From positions 1 to 64,000 of the forward strand of contig VXIS01000274.1 of assembly GCA_008704415.1 (NCBI GenBank): a stretch of DNA of 64,000 bases, given 5' to 3'. The notes under the pieces are model-generated. The model saw nothing but the letters and a program-made list of their open reading frames with translations, ran no database searches and had not been told where the DNA came from. A program made the position numbers and the translations under genes. Source of the stretch: Sphaerosporella brunnea. Taxonomy: Eukaryota > Ascomycota > Pezizomycetes > Pezizales > Pyronemataceae. Positions 35,700 through 45,195 of this stretch are shown here, piece after piece; the stretch's first letter is position 1; every line of letters starts with the position of its first letter.

Positions 35700-36450
35700 T
35701 CAGCTGGTGCGGGCCTTTTGGTAACCGCGGCGATTTACATCCTCCATAATCGCGTAGTCCCGGCAAAGTTTCCACCACAGCCCTAACACTGCTTTTACCA
35801 CGATTTTGGTGCGGTGTTCCGCATTCATGCCGCCGCGGGCTGCTTTCGCCTTACGCTCAGAAGCGTTATGGGATATAAACAAGCGGAGTATGATAACCGG
35901 TCCGCGAGCTATTGCTGCAGAGAACTGGGTAGAAATGCGCCCAGGACCCTCTCCGTCGACGCGCTCTCCCGGTGCTACTGCCGGAACCGCTACTGCTAAT
36001 TCTCATCTCTTCGGTGAAGACCTTTCCCGCCACTCCAGCTTCCCATGCCGCGGCTCCCTACACCACTTGAGCCGCTCGCTTGTGGATCTACTCGACACGC
36101 TCCCTGACAGAGCGGTTGTAGCCTCCTTTCGGCAGTTTGCGTCCGGCGGTGCTTTCGTGGATCCCGAACTTATCTGCCAGCTGCGGCACTGTCGCCTCCG
36201 GCTCTTGCTCGCAGGCAGCCACTAGCTCTGTTGTAAGATGTTTTTGCAGGCCTGCCAGGGCGCGGTTTAACCGCCAGGTGCTGCTCTTCCTGCCATGTTC
36301 TGAGCACCAGACTTTGAGCAGCCAGTTTGTGCGGCGGTGTCGCGGTAGGAATGGCCCAGCCCGTGGAGCTCAATGATCCTAACCCGCTCCTGGAGGGTCG
36401 TCTCTCTTCTGTTTCCGGTCACGTCGTTGCGAGGCGTGGGTGAGTGGTGA
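35700..36450 (-). mobile_element. Tc1/mariner-type transposase remnant
   Basis: Minus-strand translation from about 36405 gives LQERVRIIELHGLGHSYRDT followed by AAQTGCSKSGAQN, a Tc1-type helix-turn-helix. After a frameshift a second HTH-like segment follows (EATVPQLADKFGIHESTAGR, about 36165-36225). Near 35720-35780 the reading DYAIMED resembles the second catalytic Asp region of DDE transposases. Stops and frame changes separate the pieces and most of the catalytic core is deleted. Confidence 0.65.
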
Positions 36451-36600
36451 TGTCACGGATTCCAATTCAGTGTCTGCACTTTTGGAGTGCTATAATAGAG
36501 TATGTTCTAGCCATCCGATATCCGTCGGCCGTATGTATCTGAGCGCGCTGTATTTTGTGCTTACATAATCTTCCAATCTCCTTCTCCCATCGATAACGTA

Positions 36601-36903
36601 CTCGACGGATTCTAAAGTATCCGGACACCTCAAATCCCTGTCCCATGCCGGGTATCCCTCTGGCGCTTTGGTGAAGACTCAACATCACGAAAAAAATCAT
36701 ATCTTGCTCAATTGTGGCCCAAAAAAGACGAGCATACGCTCAAAAAAAAAGTAAGAAGCGTAAGAGTAGAGTGTGAAATTACAGGAAATTTTTTTCTAGA
36801 GAATCAAAAAAAAGAGCGAAAAAAAAGGAACAGGGGTGCGGGTTAGGTTACCCGGCTTAGGACAGGGATTTTTAGGTGTCCGGATACTTTAGAATCCGTC
36901 GAG
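36601..36903. mobile_element. TA-flanked MITE (303 bp)
   Basis: Inverted repeats of about 45 bp start CTCGACGGATTCTAAAGTAT at 36601 and have the mirror image ending at 36903. TA flanks both ends (36599-36600, 36904-36905). There is no coding capacity. The Tc1-type target and the adjacent Tc1/mariner relic suggest a related family. Confidence 0.85.
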
Positions 36904-37316
36904 TATGGGGAAGCGAGCCAGGTGGGGATAAAACAACAACCGAAGCTGTTTCTCAACAACCACAAAGAAAGAGTTGGTCAAACTCATAGGCCGCCAAGAG
37001 AACAACTAAGGCAACTTCACCTACCCGTGAACGGGTTGTTGTGGTCAGGAATTTGTGGCGATATCGAGAGGCCGCCTTTTCCTTGGTCGTTGCTGATTTT
37101 CAGCGAGGTGGCTTGGCGCGAGTGACTGTTAATGAGTAAATTTTTTCGCACGATAACAGGCCCTTCCGGCGGACCATTTACAGAGTCTAATATCACCTCC
37201 TCCTTTATCAGAACTCTTTCTGATCCCGCATTTTATTTTCGCCTTTTCCCAACGCCGGTCACAGCTGGCGGACCCAGAAACCAATCATCGATACTTGAAA
37301 CCAACGGCAGCAGGTT

Positions 37317-38664
37317 TAGTGATGGACACGAGCCAGCTCGAAGCAATCCTCCAAGGTCAGATCGAACTGGCTCATCTCGTAGAAGCAGAGGCTTGGGATC
37401 GCGTCCGAGCTTTGGGTGAGCTCGAGCTGTTCCGCTTTACCACACTTTAAGCTGGCGGACTCATTCAACGCATCTAAGAATATCAACCGTATAATGACTG
37501 GCTACAATTAATTCCTCGGCGTCCCCATCATTCTCACTGTCTAGGAGTGATTCCTGATGGGTAGCTGGGACCGGAACCTCACTGTCAATCTCAGCCGTAT
37601 CCTCCTTGCTTAACCTTTCACGTTCCCGCTGCTCCAAATCATCCTGCCCCAACCAGATTTTGAGCAACGAGCAAGCGCTACTTGAGGTCTCCTAGAGCCT
37701 GTTTCGCTTTTTGGTAGTAAGATCTCCAGATTGGGAGAAAATACTCTCAGCCCGGACACTTGTGGGTGGTTTAGAGAGATATTAGCGAGCATTCAGTGAG
37801 TATACCCCAGTTCCCTGAGTGCTTTTTAAAATAAGCAGCGCGATCACCCGGGGGCAGTGCATCCATTAATTCGTCTGCTGGTGATGGTGGGACGGTGGAA
37901 GGTAGTTTTGTTTTGTTTTGATCATATTGTATTCGGCCGCTTGCGGCCATGACATATGGAAAAAGAAGAGACTATGCTACCCCCCAGGCCATAAGGGGCC
38001 CGCTACCGAGGCCTGCGGCCCTTCTAAGGAAATGGACAAAGGAAATCGCACTAGGTAAAGAAGCGCACCAAGGAAAATCGTAAGGCGAAAGGAGAAGAAA
38101 AAGGAGAACAATCATCACATGGCACCCTTATCGGGCCAGCAGCCAATCTTTGTAGCATGAAGGACTGCCTCCGTGCATCTGTCATCCGCCAGCAGCGCGA
38201 CCACCGAGGTGGAAGGCCAGCGCTTCATTCTCCCACCCTCTTTGGTGGCGTCTTTTACCGCCTTCCACAACACCATTTGTTCCATCTTCCATCTCCTACA
38301 GAATTTGAAAAGGTGACTGTAGGTCTGAGTGGCGCCCTTCCGCACCACCAGCACTTGCCGTCCGTTCGGCGCCCCGTCCACAGGAGGTAACGGTGGAAGG
38401 TAGTAGGTAGTATTGGGTTGCGCGAGGCAGCGCGACAGCAACAAGCAACTCGAAGTTTCTATATGACGCAGTGAATTTCTATTTTTTTTTTTTTCATTGT
38501 ACAATACTCGCTATATTTTTCATTCCCATCAACCCTCCCCATCCCCATCATGCTGAAAACTCGAGCTGGCGCGAACCGATCCTCCACCCTTAGCTCGAGC
38601 CAGCTCGGCTCGTAGGGGACGAAGGATCGGATCGGCTCGTCTCGTCAGCTCGTGTCCATCACTA
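37317..38664 (-). mobile_element. hAT transposon remnant, host of a nested LINE
   Basis: The ends TAGTGATGGACACGAGC and its inverse (38648-38664) are flanked by a perfect 8-bp target duplication AGCAGGTT at 37309-37316 and 38665-38672, as expected for hAT elements. Subterminal CGAGC-type repeats are rich at both ends. Minus-strand translation at 37700-37760 gives PTSVRAESIFSQSGDLTTKK, the hAT C-terminal dimerisation motif, followed by a degraded tail (37461-37690). The rest of the transposase is deleted. A LINE sits inside at 37906-38389, so it came later. Confidence 0.88.
37906..38389 (-). mobile_element. 5'-truncated LINE copy nested in hAT element
   Basis: Bracketed by a perfect 14-bp duplication ACGGTGGAAGGTAG at 37892-37905 and 38390-38403. 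It belongs to the same family as 23191-24251: CWWC zinc knuckle, HLFKFCRRWK, ALLADDRCTEAV, and an identical style of 3' UTR (TCATGGCCGCAAGCGGCCG, then AATACAATATGATCAAAAC and an AAAAC-type tail). One frameshift lies between the CWWC motif and HLFKF. Only about 480 bp were copied. Confidence 0.88.
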
Positions 38665-38832
38665 AGCAGGTTCTTCTGACCCCTGATGACCCAGAGCACT
38701 GTGGGGTTTTCTGCCTTGAGTGCAACCCAATTGCCACAACGAAAGTCCGGAATATGGCGTCTGCGCATCAAATATTGACTGGCAAGACGTGGTGAAGGTC
38801 GTGGTGGTGGTGGATGAGGGTTCGGGGGGACT

Positions 38833-39420
38833 TTGAACAAGAGGGGGAAAAAAAACGACTCGGCTCGAAGGTCTGTCGACCAGGCCAGCCGGCCGAACAG
38901 AGACGCAATCTTTCTCACCGGGCATGCGATTACGGCGCCCTATCTCAAGGACAGGCTCCGCAAGAGAGACTCAGACGAGTGCTGGTTCTGTCTCTCGGAC
39001 AAACGGCAAAGCCGGGACCACCTTTTCAAGGAGTGTGATCGGTGGCTCCCGCATATTCGTGCACTCTGGCGTTCGATGGAGAAAGAGCTGGGCTGGAAGC
39101 ACCTTCGATGGCGAGTGGTTGCCAAGCTGTTCGAGGAGGAAAAGGCCACTACCGCTATCCTGCGGTTTCTGCAGGACACCAGGGTCAGGCATGTTGTGGC
39201 GGTCGCTCGGGAGGCGGAGGATTCGTCATCTTCATCGGGAGGAGGAGGAGTGACCCGGCCCAGGAGGCCATGGCATTTTCCACGTTGCCACGGGCCTGTT
39301 TCTTTCCTTTGTCACCTCTTTTATACCTTTTTCTTTTGTCCAAGTGCGTCTGGTATTTTGGGTTGCCGCAGTTGACCCATAAGATAGTATCAATAAGGAT
39401 AAGATAGTATCAATAAGGGG
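38833..39420 (+). mobile_element. Second LINE family, 3'-end remnant
   Basis: Translation at 38833-39230 includes AITAPYLKDRLRKRDSDECW with CWFC and RQSRDHLFKECDRW, a zinc-knuckle end like that of the other LINEs but clearly diverged. The 3' UTR ends in a doubled ATAAGATAGTATCAATAAGG tail (about 39379-39418), typical of LINEs with a short-repeat tail. No target duplication was found. Confidence 0.65.
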
Positions 39421-39710
39421 GCGGACAGGATAAGGGCGGGGATAGTGATATTCTCCGCGAGCGCCGCGGGCGTCCATAGTGGTAGTTATTTGGAAGCTTT
39501 TGTTCTGACCGAAGCTTGTAGCATGATTGCCGGTGCCCAAGTGAAGGTTTGTGTAATGCGGGGCCATTGCCGACTGTTTCAACACGGATTTGGGTGTATA
39601 TGGGTCTTTTACACCACCAAAGGAAATAGGTCTATGGTGCGGAGCTCTTTAAAGGTGGACCTTCCCCAATGGGGGTTAGTTGGGTGGTCAGTGAGCGAGG
39701 CGAGTGAGAC

Positions 39711-40022
39711 CAGTGTTCCTAATAGCCAGCCCAAAAAGCCCGGCTGTCTCAAAATCACGACGGGCTGGCTGGCGGGCTGTCGGGCTGCCAAGCACTTTCG
39801 ACTGAGGTGAACTTGTCATGCAACCATCAGTTTGACCTAGTTACGTCTTAAACGGAAGAGTGGTTCTGTGTAGCTGTTGCTCCATTCCCCATAACGCATG
39901 ACCCCTGCATCCGCTAGAAGCCCGGCAGCCAGCCCGGCAACCCAAACAGCCGGCCCGTCGTTTTGATCAGCCCATGCAGCCCGGCATCAGCCCGACGGGC
40001 GGGCTGGCTATTAGGAACACTG
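39711..40022. mobile_element. hAT-type MITE (312 bp)
   Basis: Terminal repeats CAGTGTTCCTAATAGCCAGC and the exact inverse at 40001-40022 are flanked by a perfect 8-bp duplication AGTGAGAC (39703-39710 and 40023-40030). The interior is GC-rich with many GCCCGGC/GCCGGGC motifs and no coding capacity. The CAGTGTT end and 8-bp target are hAT hallmarks. Confidence 0.92.
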
Positions 40023-40030
40023 AGTGAGAC

Positions 40031-40529
40031 TAGATGATTGCCAGCAATATTCCAAGGTCCACCTTTAACATACTGAGGGCCAGTTCTGTGGCGCGGCCAT
40101 GGTTTTGGCCCCAATATACAAACTCGCGAAGCCATGAGAAATAGCGACTCGTCAACTTGTAGACTTTGTAGGAGAAGTGTCGGTAAAGCCTCACTTTCTT
40201 GGCACTGGGAGAGAAAACCACGGAAATTTTAGGGGGAGGCAAAAAGTTGAAAGCCATGGTTTTTTTAAACCCATGGTTTTTGGGTTGCCGAACGATCTCT
40301 GTGACTCAAAAACCACCATTCGCGACTTTTCCGAAATAAGAGGGTAACCGAACAAGCCCTAAGTACCTAAGTGAAAGTACAACTTAGATGATGAGGGTAC
40401 AACATAGGGAATAAGGGTAGGGCTGCTAGAATTGTATTGAGGATCACATGGCCACCAAAATGTGGCCTACAAAAGCCAGCTGTGCATTCGTGAAATCTTT
40501 CTTTGGATCTTTCAGCAAAGAATATCAAA
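40031..40529. other. Intergenic / promoter of F-box-like gene
   Basis: No gene or repeat recognised between the MITE and the next start codon. Confidence 0.4.
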
Positions 40530-42122
40530 ATGGATCATCCCTCAAGCGCTATTCACCACGGAACCAGCTGTGCCGAAAACAGCGACGGAAAAACCGCCAA
40601 CCCTCAGGACACGAGCACATCGAGAGCGAACGACGACAACACCCATTTCAAAAAGGCTTTACAGCCGATTTACCGCCTGCCGACTGAACTTCATATTGAA
40701 GTCGCATCCTACCTGCCAGCTGTCCCTGCTGTAATGCCTTTGGCTCTGATCTACAGCTCTATGGCCACTAAAGCATTGATGCCCATGTACATCCCTCAGA
40801 CTACCGATGATCAGCGGCAAATGTTGGTGGCTGCCCTGATCCACCATTTTCCCTGCCGCATATTCGCACATTTGTTGGATGAGATCGTTTTTTCTCCATA
40901 CATCTTGTATGGCGAGTGGATTATGTCTGCATGTTCAGACACGATGTTCCGACCAAGCGACTGGAACCTGGAAGCGAATCTGGGAATGGAAGGAGCCGGA
41001 TACGGCAAGTACCCACTCGGTGTAGGAGTGCTAAACGCAGCTGTCGGCATGGGAAGGATAGATATTCTCCACCTACTCTTTGCCCGGATCCGAAACGAGA
41101 TAACCGGCGCCTCCGCAGTTACGCGCCACCACTGGAAAGCTGGCTTGTTAACACGCTACCCAACATCAATCCACTTCGCATGCAGCTATGCGCGCTATGA
41201 TATCCTTAAATTTCTACTGAAATGGTATGCAGAGCATGTCCCCGATGCTACGAAACCAATCATGAACGGCATGTGTACCTCCAGCGCCAGCTTTGAGTGG
41301 CCAACCTCGCCGTTTGATCACGCACTGCTCGGCGACCACCACGGGCGCACGGAGGAAGATGTCCTTGCGGTGCTGAACCTCCTCAACCCCTACCCTATCA
41401 TTAACATCGACATCTTCGGCAACCACGGCCACACACTGCTGGAACTTACCGCGCGCGGCTACTTTCTGCGCTCAGATGTCCTTGAGATGGTCTTGCGCCG
41501 CCTCCCGCTACATTCCGCCGATGCGTACTTCGTGATCTGGCGCTTCCTGCGCTATCCCAACTGCACCGGAGCGCATATCCGGGCACTGCTACGCGCGGGC
41601 GTGGAATTTCCAGCCGATGGGTACGAAGGGCCGATCTCGACCGGCAACGCCGAGCTGATGGAATGGCTGAGGAAGCATGTCAGGGGGTTTGTCCCGTCGG
41701 CAGAAGCGATGTGGCGCTACTTGCACGGGCTCCTGCTGTTCTGCGAGCTCCCGTTTCCGTGGCCAGACCACCTGGACCCGCTGCTCGAAGTCATGGTCAG
41801 GATCTCGATCTGCCTGCACCCATCCGGCTTCACCGGCCAGACCTTGTGTCTGGCTATAATGTCAGCGTCGTGGCTCACCGGCCGCTGGACTAGAAATGGC
41901 CACAGCATCCCTCGCCGCTGGATCTGGGACCTGGTTTATGCCATGATCCGTGCCGGCGCGGATGTTCAAGAGCCCTGGAATGATACCCAGCGGCCAATCT
42001 CGCCTGGCTATGCACATCGGCCGAACTACGCGCGTTCGCGCGATGAGCCGAGGTTGGTAGGGTATCTCGGATGGACAGCATCGGAGATGCTTTCGGAAAG
42101 AGAGAGGGTTGGTACGCTTTGA
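40530..42122 (+). CDS. F-box-like protein with ankyrin-type helical repeats (hypothetical)
   Basis: Single exon of 530 aa starting at MDHPSSAIHH. Residues 47-65 (IYRLPTELHIEVASYLPAV) fit the F-box consensus, suggesting a Skp1-binding adaptor of an SCF ubiquitin ligase. The remainder resembles degenerate ankyrin repeats: GVGVLNAAVGMGRIDILHLL, TSIHFACSYARYDILKFLL, HTLLELTARGYFLRSDVLEM and ALLRAGVEFP, each a helix-turn-helix unit of about 33 residues. Such F-box/ankyrin genes are numerous, fast-evolving and often lineage-specific in filamentous ascomycetes. It stands alone in a transposon-rich stretch. The frame is intact without stops over 1.6 kb, which argues for a functional gene. The assignment rests on pattern similarity only. 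Confidence 0.7.
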   Translation: MDHPSSAIHHGTSCAENSDGKTANPQDTSTSRANDDNTHFKKALQPIYRLPTELHIEVASYLPAVPAVMPLALIYSSMATKALMPMYIPQTTDDQRQMLVAALIHHFPCRIFAHLLDEIVFSPYILYGEWIMSACSDTMFRPSDWNLEANLGMEGAGYGKYPLGVGVLNAAVGMGRIDILHLLFARIRNEITGASAVTRHHWKAGLLTRYPTSIHFACSYARYDILKFLLKWYAEHVPDATKPIMNGMCTSSASFEWPTSPFDHALLGDHHGRTEEDVLAVLNLLNPYPIINIDIFGNHGHTLLELTARGYFLRSDVLEMVLRRLPLHSADAYFVIWRFLRYPNCTGAHIRALLRAGVEFPADGYEGPISTGNAELMEWLRKHVRGFVPSAEAMWRYLHGLLLFCELPFPWPDHLDPLLEVMVRISICLHPSGFTGQTLCLAIMSASWLTGRWTRNGHSIPRRWIWDLVYAMIRAGADVQEPWNDTQRPISPGYAHRPNYARSRDEPRLVGYLGWTASEMLSERERVGTL

Positions 42123-43469
42123 TCAGTGTTTTTTGGTAGCCATGCGGCAATTGGGCGGCGGCCGGCCCGGTGAATACAAATGAAACAATATCAATTGATG
42201 TACGGCCCATAAATTTTGAATTTCTGACTACTGCCTAGATGTTAACTACTTATTATACTTACTCATCGACACTTTCCCACTGTGAAGCCTTGTGTTCTTG
42301 AATGATGCCGCAGTGTGGCGGCGTAGCATGCAGTCTCGTTTGCTCTCTCTCCGGGTATAATGCACGTAGTTTATAATGTGGGTGATTTAAGGAAACCGAA
42401 ATATCGGCGACGACAGTATACACTGTGTAGAGAGTACTCTTTGATGACCAGTACTCAGTCTTCCGTTCCGGTCTCTCTTTATTGAGTTACAAAAATTATT
42501 TGAGGAGCATTTTCACCAGAAACTCGGCCATCGAAAACATTTGTCTAAAGCAGAACGGCATAAAAGTAGAACAAGCGTCTCAGAGACTTTCTGCGCATCA
42601 AAAGCCATTCTATTCCATCCATTTCTATTGATGAAGTTATGGGCAGGACGTTGTGATGGTCGCCTTGCGAGCGGTTCCCGGCTGTTTCCTTCTACCTCTC
42701 TACACTCGATGCTCCCGGCTGTGCCATGTACTCAGATTAAATTTCCCGGGTGCACAGCGTATCTTTTTACACCCACGTTATAGACTGCCTACCATACATA
42801 CTGCTTTTGGATGGCTCGGTATGAAGGCGAAACGGCCGTTTTCCCTCGCTCGGCACTGAAAATACTGACACCCCGTTTAGTTGAGTCTGTATGAGAAAGT
42901 GAAGAACCGACCAAAACGAGAACTGTGAGGTTCTAGGGGCAAGAACTCGAACCAGCCTCAAGAGGTCGGTTTCTATCCCATTACGGGCATGGAACCACAA
43001 CGAACCTCAAGAAGTCCCGACTGCAACAGTGGCAGTCACATTCCTACACCCGAAGTTCTAGCACAATAAGAACCCGATGCGAACCTCTATCCTCAGTCGC
43101 GAGATATGCGCCGCGGGGGAAGTCAGCACAGTCTTAGGTAAGAAAGTATAGTGTGTCGCCAAATACTCCCTCTATACATGCTTCGGGTCCCCTATGCGTT
43201 CAAGTTGGAAATAAAACGTCGGTGTGTTGGAAATAAAGAACCGATACCGACAATAGAACCGACACCGGAACAGCAACTCATCCAAACGCGGCCTGATATA
43301 CCCTGCTCGCCTCTAGTTGATAGGCCGCATAGTGTAATTCCACCTTTGCATGTCAGTGTATAAAATGAGACGACCCTGCCGGTCTTCGAGCAGAACATTC
43401 CGTGGCTCCACGACCACATAGAGGTGAAATATTAAATGAGGACCTAGCGTAGAGTAGAGTGCTGTATTA
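42123..43469. other. Intergenic, no gene recognised
   Basis: 3' flank of the F-box-like gene, then DNA with no clear gene. The stretch 42880-43010 contains repeated GAACC/CAAGA words (for example AACCTCAAGAAGTC, AGCCTCAAGAGGTC) and may be an old repeat. Short frames are unsupported. Confidence 0.4.
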
Positions 43470-43705
43470 GAGGCTTTCTGCCCACCCAAATAGGAACGCG
43501 AAAGGTGAAAGCAAAAGGTCTACTATGATGGCAGGAATCGTCAGCAGCCAAAATTGCAAGGAAAATCTGCACCAATCACCGAGAGGATCGACGGACGCTG
43601 CAGCTGACAGATCACATGATGATATACCACTAACAGTTTAGATTGATTGTCTGAGACCTTTTGCTTTCACCATCTGCGTTGAATTTTGGGTGGGCAGAAA
43701 GCCTC
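43470..43705. mobile_element. TA-flanked MITE (236 bp)
   Basis: Ends GAGGCTTTCTGCCCACCCAA inverted at 43686-43705, with an internal second conserved block GGTGAAAGCAAAAGGTCT inverted in both arms. TA lies at 43468-43469 and 43706-43707. No coding capacity. Confidence 0.85.
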
Positions 43706-43884
43706 TATTTAGAGCAAAGAAGGTACCGATCAGTGTAATATATCTATATCAGTGACACCCGTGTGGTGGCCACACGGCTCATCGACACCGAGCATGCAAG
43801 CAATTGATCTCCCGTGATTCAACTTAAACTCCCTTGATGACAATTGATCGCTCCGTTACTACTACCACCTAGCCATTCGCAATA

Positions 43885-44072
43885 CCGTATTGATAAGAGA
43901 CCCCCCCATATTTGGTTGGCGGCAAAGAATTGCTTTATAGGGAAATTTTTAAGCTCACCAAGGAGGGTTTTTGTTTTTACTGACTTCCATTTGGAGACAT
44001 TAAATTCCCTATAAGGCAATTCTTTGCCACTAACCAAATCTGGGGGGGTCTCTTATAACCGAGTCAATACGG
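43885..44072. mobile_element. TA-flanked MITE (188 bp)
   Basis: Arms of about 55-60 bp: CCGTATTGATAAGAGACCCC on the left and its inverse on the right, with a short insertion in the right arm. Both include TTTGGTT and GGCAAAGAATTGC. TA lies at 43883-43884 and 44073-44074. Non-coding and able to fold into a near-complete hairpin. Confidence 0.8.
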
Positions 44073-44812
44073 TATATATTGTGCGTTCCCAAAAACTAAA
44101 ACATCCTTAACCTTCGCTATCCTGAGTCCTTGTTCTCCTTCACTCCATACTAGATATGCTGCTTGGCTGGGCGCTATGCTGCTTCCCCCAGTCACCGGAG
44201 AGCTACTGACATCCGGAGCCCCTGTGGAACGAGATGCGAAAACAACTGCGGCGATGCATCATCCCACCTCCAATCGAGGCGTGCGATCGCGCGCCTCACG
44301 TAGCATCATCACACTGGTCAGTGGATGAATTGTGTCCAACCATATAACACTGCCGTCGGGGCCACCAAGATACTGAATTAAGGGTACGTTCTGGCAAAAC
44401 ACAACGAAATGTGAGAACGAACCAGCTTTCTACATTACAACTCGGTAAATAACCGGAAACAGTAGCCATGTCGTTGCTCCTATGGCTAGAGGGTACGTAT
44501 AATCGCTCCGCAATTTCTCTGCTGCGCTCCGTTCCTTCGCAAAGGGTCTTAAGATAGGCCTTTCTCCTATGGGCAAAACTCTCGCTGTGCACTTTCTGGT
44601 CGCAGGGGAATTCAGATACAGTCAACTCTTCTATAAGGATAGGCTTTCAATTGGAGGTGCACATTGCAGTTTAGCCCATACAGTTTTTATGGGACCGCCA
44701 GAGCGTAGAGTAGTCTTCTAAGCGGTGTATACTTACACGAAGCATTCTTATAGAGGTAGCAGACTGTACCTTCATAGGAGGGAGTAGCAAGGTTTTGGGA
44801 ACAGTGCAAATA
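44073..44812. other. Intergenic, no gene recognised
   Basis: Contains a 109-codon minus-strand frame (44296-44625) without recognisable features. No repeats noted. Confidence 0.4.
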
Positions 44813-45193
44813 GGGGAGTTCAGACTGGCGGGCTTTTGCCGGGTTTTGGGTGAGGTTTTTGGTACCGAAACCAAGCCCAAAAACCCTTTGTTGAAACTTC
44901 TCAGGAGGTGCTTCACCTTTTTTTTGTGAGGTTTCGATGGTTTCGCCCCGAGGTTTCTCTCTAGCGGAAACGAAAAAAAATTCTTCCATCCTCCGCATTG
45001 CATCTCCTACCACCTATCCGCCCCGGGGAAGCCCACGTCCCGCCAAAAAAAAATCAAAAAAAAAAAATCTATAGAAGTTTCGATCAACACTTTTCCTGGG
45101 GGAGTTCAGACCAAAACCAGGTTTTTCGCGGGTTTTTTTTTCGTCGAAACCATACCACCAAAACCCGGCAAAACCCGCAAGTCTGAACTCCCC
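44813..45193. mobile_element. TA-flanked MITE (381 bp)
   Basis: Inverted ends GGGGAGTTCAGACT (44813-44826 and 45180-45193) continue imperfectly through GCGGG-TTTTGCCGGGTTTTGG in both arms (about 40 bp). TA flanks both ends (44811-44812, 45194-45195). The interior has A/T-runs and no coding sequence. Confidence 0.85.
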
Positions 45194-45195
45194 TA

